The notes under the pieces are model-generated. The model saw only the letters and a list, made by a program, of their open reading frames with translations. It was not told the origin of the DNA and ran no database searches. The translations under genes and the position numbers were made by a program. Shown here in pieces: positions 34,831 to 43,359 of a stretch of 64,000 nt of DNA. Origin of the DNA: Paramacrobiotus metropolitanus (lineage: Eukaryota > Tardigrada > Eutardigrada > Parachela > Macrobiotidae); assembly GCF_019649055.1 (NCBI RefSeq), contig NW_026570369.1, positions 1 through 64,000 of the forward strand, read 5' to 3'. Positions within the stretch are counted from its first letter, which is position 1, and every line of letters begins with the position of its first letter.

Positions 34831-35294
34831 ACTACTAATTTCATGCATTTACTGTAAACGAGTGCTTCAGTGAGGCAGTATTCACTCTTCACACAAAACC
34901 CCGCGGTCATCTACCATTCATAGAAGCCGTATTTTGTACTGTGTTCATGCCGCATGCGTACGCGTTAATACATCCACCTGGCTTGCATCTTACGCTGACC
35001 AGCAAGTACGATACGAGTACAACCCGATCGCCGGCGTAGAAACTCGCGTATACAGTGGGTCAGTGCCGTATTATTAATCACTCGCCGCGCTCTATGGTTC
35101 TTGCCAGAATTAGTCGTCTTGGCCAGTGTCCAGTGGCCACTGTCTAATTTTGCCTCTTATGACGACATTTGATTTGCATACATTACTTGTAAGTAATTAA
35201 GTTGTTTGTTGCTCCTGCCCTTATACTTTTTAATTCAACTGATTTTTCGGTTTCGTTCGTATTTGGTTCGGCATCTTTTCCCCGATTCGCCAAC
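34831..35294. other. Non-coding region upstream of BTB copy 4
   Basis: No ORF of coding character and no copy of the promoter blocks seen at the other BTB-Kelch genes. A GGCCAGTG/CACTGG cluster near 35115-35140 resembles sequence near 38745. Confidence 0.4.
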
Positions 35295-35909
35295 GTGGGT
35301 AACGGCCCAAAGACCAAAAAAATTACATACAGAGACAGGGCATTTCCCCAATATCCCTGCATGGTGACGCAACATTGTCCGTTAGCAAAGATGCTCTGGT
35401 CCAAGGATCACCGTACTTCGCCGCCATGTTGAATGGGCGTTTCCAGGAGAGGAATGCCGCCTGTATCGAGCTGCAGCCACCTGCGAACGTCCACCTGGAC
35501 ACGCTGGTCAGATTAGTGAAGAGCCTGAGCAGTGGCGACGCCACAGTGCCCGTTGAACGGAAAGACGCTATCAAAGTATGTACGGCAGCCAAATACCTAC
35601 AGATGGACGACGTCGTGAAAACTGCCGAAAATATCCTGCGCAAAATCATGCAGCGGCCGGACAACGTCCTCCGTCTGTGGCGTCTGGCTCGGCGGGATGG
35701 ACTGGTGGATTTGGAACGACTAGTCATTGCGTCATTATTCCGCAGCATCCACGTCGTACCCCGTTTACGGATTCCGGCATGTTTTCACAGTGCAGTGCGG
35801 AGAAGAACGCCAAGCTTATTGCGTCTGGCCTGTCGGAAGAGACTCATCGACGTTTAGAAAAAACGGGGTTAAGTTAGGATTCACACAAAAACTGCTTCCG
35901 AAAGAAACA

Positions 35910-36028
35910 TTGGCGAATAATGTAATGATACTTAGCAACTTTCTTCCATTACGCATCTAGTTTTGTAAGTATCATTACATTATTCGCCAATGTAATGATT
36001 ATTCGCCAATGTAATGATTATTCGCCAA
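35910..36028. repeat. Perfect 25-bp inverted repeat with 19-bp tandem repeats
   Basis: A 25-bp arm at 35910-35934 is matched perfectly by its reverse complement at 35966-35990 with a 31-nt loop. The right arm runs directly into two copies of TGTAATGATTATTCGCCAA (35991-36009, 36010-36028), whose sequence is part of the arm. It lies between the two halves of BTB copy 4, next to a breakpoint where copies 4 and 5 interleave, and may mark a rearrangement junction or a small fold-back element. Confidence 0.9.
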
Positions 36029-36107
36029 TGCTAACAGCAAAAATGCTGCTAGCATTTCAAGCGAAATATGGAACAGAAAACCGGGTCAAACGTCATAACC
36101 CATGTCG

Positions 36108-36252
36108 TCAGTCATCCAGACGATCGGGCCATTCGCTATCACGCTCGTCCTCCAAACGCCAGTCTTTGATGAACTTGTCAGTCATCCGGTAATGAAAGCT
36201 TGTTTTGTTGTACTCATAATTGTCACCATCCCGATATAACTGCGTCAGATCG
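36108..36252 (-). pseudogene. Detached C-terminal Kelch tail of a BTB-Kelch copy
   Basis: On the minus strand this reads YRDGDNYEY, then HYRMTDKFIKDW and EWPDRLDD to a TGA, matching the last about 45 residues of copy 1 (YRDDDNF, EYHYRMTDEYYREK, EWPTGLDD). It has the orientation of copy 5, which lies to the right and lacks this tail. It sits inside copy 4, which has the opposite orientation. Confidence 0.8.
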
Positions 36253-37089
36253 GACAAATCCTGTATTACACGTTCGAGAAGCAACCGCGACGGGTGATCT
36301 GGGTGCCGAAAGACAAAGCTAAAGCCAAACGATCGGAGAAAGGTGAACTTCGTACGGTTGAATGGGAAACGCTTCGGCAGATGAGGAATGATGGCATCAA
36401 GTTAGTAGAGAAGAGGAATGAGTACGCGGACATCGCCGCAAGATATCGCGGGATAATCGGTAAGCTCATTAAATTCTCTGTTAAAACACTGTTTATAGGT
36501 CTTGCTCATTTCTTGCAGTATCTCAATGGAACCGTACGTGCTGATAGAATCTGTCGGTTGGATCCGTTGACGAGCGAACGATATTTATCCGGCGGGTTGG
36601 GTGGAACTCTACGACATCTCCAGCAATACGGGGACGAAGCACACCAGTTGGGAGGAGCCGACGCAATGCCAGAGTCACAGCCAGATCATCGTCATCCAGG
36701 TCTATCTGTACTTCACGAACGGCTGCACGTATGGTAACCCCTTAGTTTCAGACAGAAGAAACGGGAGCCCGATAACCGCCTGCTATCGCGTCTCTCTGAG
36801 CCGCGCTCAGTCCCAACCGGAGCGTTTCGCGGATCTTAACCTGGCGCGCTACCATCACTGCGTCTTCGTCAAGGACGGCCAGATTTGGGTGTACGGCGGA
36901 ACGACCCACTCGCCGGGAATATTAGACGGAACCGTGCGGTGACGTTCTTCGAAACCTACAATGCCGAGGCTGACCAGTGGTCCTTGATGGAGGTGCCGAT
37001 GTCGAAAGACTGGATGAGGAACTGATTGAAGGGGATTATGTCCAGAACACGGTGTGCTTACCCTTGCAGTTCTGCGTTCCAGCGGTGTG

Positions 37090-38580
37090 CGATGGTTCTG
37101 GGCCTAGTTGCCATACTCAAAATCGTACCACACTTCACCATACCCGCTCTTCGCTTTGCAAGCACGGTAGAATTTGCTGCCCAGGGCCACCGCACACAAA
37201 CATTCTGCGAACGGGGCGTTGACCACGAGGGTGCGCGAAATACCGCTGATGCATTCCATCGCCATCACGGCGTCCCCGCGAAACCGTACGCCGAACTGCT
37301 GACAATCAGCTCCCGGCCGACGGCCACAGCGAAACCGTCAGCGGCAAACTTGTGCCAACGTCAGTCCAACCTCGGCTGCAACGGTGTTCCAACTTGATGA
37401 GTTCGTTGCGGGTGAAGTCGAAGCGGATGAGCTGGTGTGGACGGCCGTCGCGAATGGTAGAAGATGGCCTCGTTCGGCACGACCCGCTTCTGCGACGCTC
37501 CGCCGCCGGGCAGACCGCGGTGCCGGTCGTCACGGATCTGGATCAGCGCTGCGTGCAGTGGCCCTGTGGTGGAGGTCATGAGGGTTCCAATGTCCAGATG
37601 ATCCCACACGATGCATCCTTCCAGAAGATGATGCAGATGTTGCATGCGTTCCGGGCGTCGTGACAGCACCAGCGCATTATCGCCTGTAAAATCAACTGAG
37701 CAAATAGATTAAAGTTATCTGCCAAAAAATCGCCAAAGCGATAGTACTATTGCCATGAAATATGTGGTTATCATTTACTAATTACAGTATCTTTTTCTAC
37801 GGTTCTGTTGGAGAATTGAAGACTAGTTTAGACATTTTAGAAAATGCACCAACCTGGTACTGTATAGCTTCGGAATGCGGAATACACTCCTCACTGGTCA
37901 ACAGGTCATTGACTTCGTTCACATTGAACTGGAGAAACACCTCTGAATCGGTAAACGGAAAACGGCGTGGGTGATGCTGAAGAAGGCCTGCAACGGTCAG
38001 TTTCTCCAGGTCGATGAGTCTCTCCCGACGCGCCAGACTCCACAGATTGGCGATCTCCGCACTGGACTGGGAGAACATGTCAGGATCCGTAAACGGGGTA
38101 CGCCGTGGATGCTGCGGATTAATAATTGCAACGACCAGTCCTCCCAAATCGACGAGCTCATCCCGCCGAGCCAGACGCCACAGACGAAGGACGTTGTCCG
38201 GTCGCTGCATTATCCTGCGACGGATCTTTTCGGCCGTTTTCACGACCTTCTCCATCTGCAGGTACTTCGCGGCCATCCATACCCGGACGACGTCTTTGTA
38301 AACGTGTAAAGGTAAACTCTGACTCGCCACTGTCCAGACCTTCCACCAATTGGACCAGGGTTTCCAGATGAACGTTCGCGGGTAGTTGCAGTTCGATACG
38401 GGTGGTGTCGCTCTCCTGGAAATGCCCAGTTAACATGGCGGCGAAGTACGGTGACCCTTGGACCAGGGCGTCTTTGCTTACGGACAAGGTTGCGCTACCG
38501 ATTCGCAGCTGGGTATTGCTTGGGTTCTGGTGTTGGTGATGCTCTGTGGGGGGTTTCTTGGCCTTTGGACGGTCATCCAT
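37090..38580 (-). pseudogene. BTB-BACK-Kelch pseudogene (copy 5) with duplicated BACK segment
   Basis: ATG at 38578-38580 (MDDRPKAKKPPTEHHQHQ). The BTB domain (LSVSKDALVQGSPYFAAML; NVHLETLVQLVEGL) is followed by a frameshift near 38310, then AKYLQMEKVVKTAEKI and BACK. BACK contains two tandem copies of one segment: LWRLARRDELVDL with HPRRTPFTDPDMFSQ, then LWSLARRERLIDLEKL with HHPRRFPFTDSEVFLQ. Exon 1 ends near 37825 at YQ as in copy 1. Exon 2 spans about 37690 to 37090 with several frameshifts (NEAIFYH, QLIRFDFTRNELIKLE, AKSGYGEVWYDFEY) and stops where copy 4, running the other way, stops. The Kelch exon is missing except for the detached tail at 36108-36252. Confidence 0.8.
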
Positions 38581-39387
38581 TTTGGCAAATTACGGCGAAC
38601 AAGCGTTGCGAAATAAGAACTAAAATGACAAAATCAGCTCAATTACAAATTAAAAGTGCAAGAGCTGAAAATTACGTACGCAAATGGACGTCGTAATGGT
38701 TAAAACTATGTAATCAGACTTCTTACTGAAAAGTTCGACAGTGGCCAGTGGCCATTTACTTGCGTCGACTCATCGTTCAAACTTCAAACGCGTCATCGCT
38801 TTCATCGTAAACGCGCTTTCATCATTTCATCGTACCCGCTCGCACGCAACCACGAACGATCATAATATCATTTTGTCGATCATCCGATCAGCGTGAGTGG
38901 TCGTACTCGTCTTGTACTAATGCTGATCAGGGTACTGTATTTAAATGGTCAGCTTGAGCGAGGTCGCGCAAGCGAGGCTGATGTGTTAAACTTAAACCCG
39001 TACGCATGGATAAATCAGCTTTTCTACGAATGGTCGAATTGATCGACGGGCTTACGGTTAGTACGAACTACGAAGCACTCGTATTTACCGTTAATAAAGC
39101 GCGAATTCATACTAAGTAGTTGCAGACTACCAGTAGTACGTACCGTACAGTGAAGTGCGGCAGGACAGTTAGTTATCGGTTTTGGCTAAAGAAAAGCTCA
39201 CATTTCACGCTTCCAGTTTAGTGATAAACTTTTCAACTGCAAAGACTTGATCACATACTGATATTTCCTATATCAATATTTGATATTTCCTCTATCAGTC
39301 TGTTGGAATACTTGTATGTAATAGATCTGACTATTTTCCGCAACGTACAATTTTAATTTTAGTACAATTTTCCCCTAATTCGCCACT
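38581..39387 (+). promoter_or_regulatory. Divergent region between BTB copies 5 and 6, with conserved 5' flank of copy 6
   Basis: Copies 5 (minus) and 6 (plus) start from opposite ends of this region. The right part repeats the blocks found upstream of copies 2 and 3: CAGTAGTACGTACCGTAC (about 39132), CACGCTTCCAGTTTAGTGA (about 39208), AAACTTTTCAACTGC, and AGATCTGACTATTTTCCGC (about 39325) followed by ACAATTTTAATTTTAGTAC. The left part, next to copy 5, lacks them. Blocks at fixed order before three starts suggest a real promoter. Confidence 0.55.
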
Positions 39388-40765
39388 ATGGATACAAATT
39401 GTACGAAGAAGGCGCATCACGAGCACAAAAACCCATCAATTATCCTGCTGCGAATCGGCCGTACAACTCTGTCCGTGGACAAAGACGCACTCATCCAAGG
39501 GTCACCGTACTTCGGCGCCATGTTGGGTGGACATTTCCAGGAACGCGACTCGGCCAGCATCGAGCTGCATCAACCGGAGAATGTCCATCTGGAAACGCTG
39601 GTCAAGCTGGTGGAGAGTCTCAGCAGAGTCGAGTCCGAGTTTGCCGTGGAACGCCAAGACGCCGTCCGAGTGTGGACGGCCGCCAAATACGTGCAGATGG
39701 ACGAAGCCGTCAAGTATGCCGAAAAGATACTGCAAGAAATAATGCAGCGACCGGAGAACGTGTACCGACTGTGGCGTCTGGCACGTCGGGATGGACTCGT
39801 GGAGTTGAGAGGTCGACCGTAGCGAAGATTATCCAGCATCTTCCACGTCGCTGTCGGTTTGCCGATTCCGAAGTGTTTCTTCTGTGCAGTGCAGAAGAAG
39901 TCAATGATCTGCTGACCGATGAGGAGGTCACTGCTCTTTTGTCCCATGAAGACTTTATTCCGCAGTCCGAAGCGATGGTGTATCAGGTGAGTAATCTTGT
40001 AGACACATGTTCGACTCATAACTAGACTGCTTTGCTGGAGGAAGTACTAGAAACTTGAGCTGGAAAAGCTGTGAGTCGTGGTACATCAGTAGTTCGGCAG
40101 AAGAAGATCCTTCCGGTAGAAGTTATACGGTACTTGAAAGCATACTTGTTACTCTCGATTGTACAATACATACTTGTTACTCTCGATTGTTAATTAAGGG
40201 GTTCACTCTGCAGATGATATTGTGGTGGTGCGCGCATTATGCCACGGGACGGAAGCAGCATTTGCATCGTCTACTGAGCGGCGGTGTTGCGTGGGATGAT
40301 CTGGATATGAATCTGCTGATCGCCACCGCGAGCGGACAACTACTTGAAGCACAGAAGCAGATTGCGGACGAGCGCCAGACGGGTTGTGGAGCGTTGTTGA
40401 AGCGTGCAGCGAAGAAAGAGGCCATCTTCTACCACATGCGCAAAGGTCATCCGCACCAGCTCCTCCGCTTCGACTTCATGCGCAACGAGCTGACCATCGG
40501 CGGTTCCGAAGTGTCCGTGGACAAAGCTGTTCTGGCGGCCGAATCAGCGTACTTCGCCACCATGTTCGCGGGCAATTTCGAGGAGAGCGACTCGACCGTC
40601 ACTGATGTCCAGCAACCAGCCAACGTTTGCTTGGAAACACTAGTCAGATTAGTGGAGCGCGTGGGACAGAAAGACTCGAAATTGTCCGATGAAGGCAAAA
40701 CCGCATCTGCGGCACCACCCGCAATATTTTGGCGGCTGTCCAACTGCGAATACGGTCAGCTTTAA
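39388..40765 (+). CDS. BTB-BACK gene copy 6 with a chimeric second exon
   Basis: Exon 1 (39388-39986) has a proper ATG, a BTB domain (LSVDKDALIQGSPYFGAMLG; NVHLETLVKLVESL) nearly identical to copy 2, and BACK. One base is missing near 39808 in GGACTCGTGGAGTTGAGAGG, where the family reads VELERSTVAKI. It ends at a CAG/GTGAGT donor. Exon 2 starts at 40214 (WWCAHYATGRKQHLHRLL) and follows the family to LRFDFMRNELT at about 40497. There it switches directly into a second, divergent BTB piece (GGSEVSVDKAVLAAESAYF, NVCLETLVRLVERV) and stops at 40765. The switch point joins exon-2 sequence to mid-BTB sequence in frame, which makes this a fusion by recombination between paralogues, not a simple truncation. 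Confidence 0.72.
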
Positions 40766-41691
40766 ATGATTTCGACCAGCCGGCGCCGTTAATTCTGGGC
40801 GAGTTTGTCGCCCCTGCAGCTGAGGTTGCAGGAGAAGGTCAAGGAGGAAACCCTGACGGGATGAACTTTAATGACGAGGGAGCAATCAACCTGGGCGTCG
40901 AAGAAGAAGAGGACGAGGACGATTATCCGAAATACATTGCCGGCTTTGTCTATCCAAGTAAGCTTGTGATATGTTTTAAATGCACGAACATAGTTTGGGA
41001 ATTCGAGTTATGGACTCAAAGCCGACTGCATGATAGCTTTGGTTGATGGTGGCAGGTTATCAGATTAATTCGGTAAGCGCATTGATTAGCTATCGTCGCT
41101 ATTAGCCGTCGTCGTTATGTTGGGGCTGTAAGAAAGCTTTGGTATTGGAGGAAGATGATTGTGCTGTGCCACTAACAACTAACTAGACGTCATATGTATA
41201 ATTAACAACTTCGCAATAGGTAACGTTTTGAGTTTGTTTGCAGATGAAGACCTATACCAACAATTTGTCCAACCCGAGCCTGTAACAGCTGACGGATTTT
41301 TAAGCCACTACCATGTTGAGCATGTCGACCGCCTGATTTTTTTCGGTAAAGTGTTTACGTATCCAGATACTCCCGGGAACCTATACCTCGCACTAGACCA
41401 TGGAAAAGAGCCGCACTTTCAGGCACGGCGAAATGATATAAGGTACAGGCGTAGCGTCGTCGTATGTGTAAATTAAACTTTCCAGTTGAATCAGTATTCC
41501 TGCGTTGAAATGTGGCGCGTTTCGGTGGATCACACCGAAACATGTAACCATGACTAGTTATTGCCACATTCACTGTCATTTTTAACACGTTTCGTTTTGC
41601 TTCTTGCAGAGCGCTGGTGGAGACCTGCAACTCTTTGTTTCTGATGCAAATCGGAAAAGGCGACCCGATCGTAACTGCTGCTGTTTCATAA
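40721..41691 (+). CDS. Unrecognised acidic protein downstream of the BTB chimera (3 exons)
   Basis: Exons about 40721-40957, 41244-41442 and 41610-41691 join in agreeing phase. Exon 1 reads NILAAVQLRIRSALNDFDQP, an Ala/Gly-rich stretch and an acidic run (VEEEEDEDDYPKYI). Exon 2 reads LYQQFVQPEPVTADGFLSHY and FFGKVFTYPDTPGNLYLALD. Exon 3 reads ALVETCNSLFLMQIGKGDPI before TAA. I recognise no family. Exon 1 overlaps the 3' end of the chimeric BTB exon in another frame. A one-base shift near 40700 would fuse the BTB piece to it, so the ancestral gene may have been BTB followed by this region. Confidence 0.5.
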
Positions 41692-42547
41692 ACCCTACGC
41701 GCCTGATCCACTGGTTTGGGTAACTACATCGTAATGCTGGGAATATTTTCGCGTTTGACGCTGCTTTACGCCGTAAATTATTTGTATTCGCTCTTGAAAT
41801 TTGTGCCTAATTATTTATTTGAATGCCCGTATTTTATGCGAGCATGTTTTCAATATTTTAGCTTCTATTTGCTTGGTTTCTTTCGGATTGTATTTTCCGA
41901 TTTAGAATATTTTGAGCATTGTAACAAGGCTTCCTGTACCATGAGTGTTACTTCCTGTACAATAAAGTGAATAAACGTATGCTAATTAATAATTTTGAAT
42001 ATTGTACCACCGGCTACCGGACCACCACAGCATGTTGAAGAGTGAAGACGACTTGTTTTCAGTGCAAAACCAAACCGGTAAACAAAACCTAAACCAGACA
42101 AGCGTTGTCTGTAAGCCTGTAGGTGTTCAGGTTTTTTCGTTACAAGGTAGTTGAGGGACTGTTGAACCACTTATTATGCGCGGTGTAGAAATAACAGTAC
42201 TGGGTAGTTGTTCGCACCAGAAAGATGCTACGGTATTACGTTTACCAGCACGTTCCAAGATTACTGAGCAATTTCTTGTGGCGGTTGCGAAAGCTAACCA
42301 ACGGACGGACAAATTCCGATTTGCGAAACGTCGCTCAAAGACAGTTCTCAGTTTGATTTAAGCACAATACTGTAGGTACAGATACATAAATTATTAAGAT
42401 ACGACCGCTTATTGTGCATCCCAGCAGCTAAATTGTGCCTGCTGCCATAGTAAGCCTTCTTTGCACAGCCCATATTCTATGTGCACGAATAAGTACCGTT
42501 TTATCTAATATTTCGCCATGACAGCTTATTTTACTCATTTTTCGTAG
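41692..42547. other. Non-coding stretch between the acidic gene and the orphan Kelch exon
   Basis: AT-rich, with no domain-bearing ORF. ORFs at 42127-42361 on both strands overlap each other and look like chance. Confidence 0.4.
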
Positions 42548-43359
42548 TCATTCAATGCAGCCGTACGCGCTTCCTAACGGCCGAATCTGGTTCCTGTCCG
42601 TTGGATCCGTGGACGAAAAACATGATGGCCATCCTAAGAGTTGCTTGGAATCCTATGATATCCACAGCAACACATGGGAGAAGCATGCCAGTTGGAAAGG
42701 TGCAAAGACACTGCATCATGACAGGGGATCATCGTCTTCCAAGGCTGCCTGTACTTCACGGGCGGCTGCGTGTACGACGATCCCTCGCTCTACACGGAGC
42801 GTTACTCCAACGCGACGAGCGCCAGCTGTCGCGTCTCATTGACGCGCGGGTTTTTTCCGGAGCTCATCGCGGATCTGAACGTAGCGCGCAATCATCACTG
42901 CGTCTTCCTCAAGGATGGGAAGATCTGGGTGTGCGGCGGGACGACCCACGTCGACAGGAACAATCAGCAAAACCGGGCGCTGACGTCTTTGGAAGTGTAC
43001 GATGCCGAGAGTAACCAGTGGACCGTGGCGGAGGTGCCTATGTTGAAGGAACTGCAGGTTGAAGTGGCGGGAGGGGATTACGCGCAGACCTTCTATCTGC
43101 CGGTGCAACACTGTTTTCCGCCGGTGTACGATGGGAAAGAATGTCGCGATCGGGACGACAATTATGATTATGTCCTGCAGGAAAATCGTCGCATCGCAGC
43201 CGCATATGGAAAGGGAACGACAGTGATGACCATTCGGAGAACGACAGTGATGACGATTCGGAGAACGACAGTGATGACGATTCGGAGAACGACAGTGATG
43301 ACGATTCGGAGAACGACAGTGATAGCGATGATTGGCCCATTGGTTTGGATGACGGATGA
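42548..43359 (+). pseudogene. Orphan Kelch exon (copy 7) with an acidic repeat tail
   Basis: It begins at a CGTAG acceptor with the family's exon-3 start (MQPYALPNGRIWFLSVGSVD) and contains the Kelch blades CLYFTGGCVYDD, RNHHCVFLKDGKIWVCGG and VYDAESNQWTV. A one-base shift near 42725 separates the first blade from the rest, and a second near 43210 lies in AAAGGGAA. After the second shift the end is an acidic repeat of ENDSDDDS units followed by DDWPIGLDDG and TGA, where copies 1 and 2 have a Tyr/Arg-rich tail and EWPTGLDD. It could be the displaced last exon of copy 6, 2.5 kb upstream, with the acidic gene lying between. Confidence 0.75.
43215..43334 (+). repeat. Five tandem 24-bp units coding ENDSDDDS
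   Basis: A 24-bp unit (GAACGACAGTGATGACGATT plus CGGA) is repeated five times with very few changes, preserving frame. It encodes a highly acidic octapeptide repeat at the C-terminus of the orphan Kelch exon. The near-identity of the copies indicates recent expansion. Confidence 0.9.

Larger units (their letters stand above)
35295..37130 (+). pseudogene. BTB-BACK-Kelch pseudogene (copy 4)
   Basis: The ATG of the family has become GTG (35295-35297), and the N-terminal region is frame-shifted before the BTB domain. The BTB and early BACK then read openly at 35375-35740 (VSKDALVQGSPYFAAML; VLRLWRLARRDGLVDLERLV). A one-base shift moves the rest of BACK to another frame (IIPQHPRRTPFTDSGMFSQC, ending 35877). 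The 5' part of exon 2 is missing: its place holds a hairpin and the inverted Kelch tail of another copy. The 3' part of exon 2 resumes at 36255-36465 (KQPRRVIWVPKDK, the linker absent from copy 2). The Kelch exon follows at about 36520-37130 (VYLYFTNGCTYG; RYHHCVFVKDGQIWVYGG) with more frameshifts, and it runs into copy 5 without its normal C-terminus. Confidence 0.8.
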
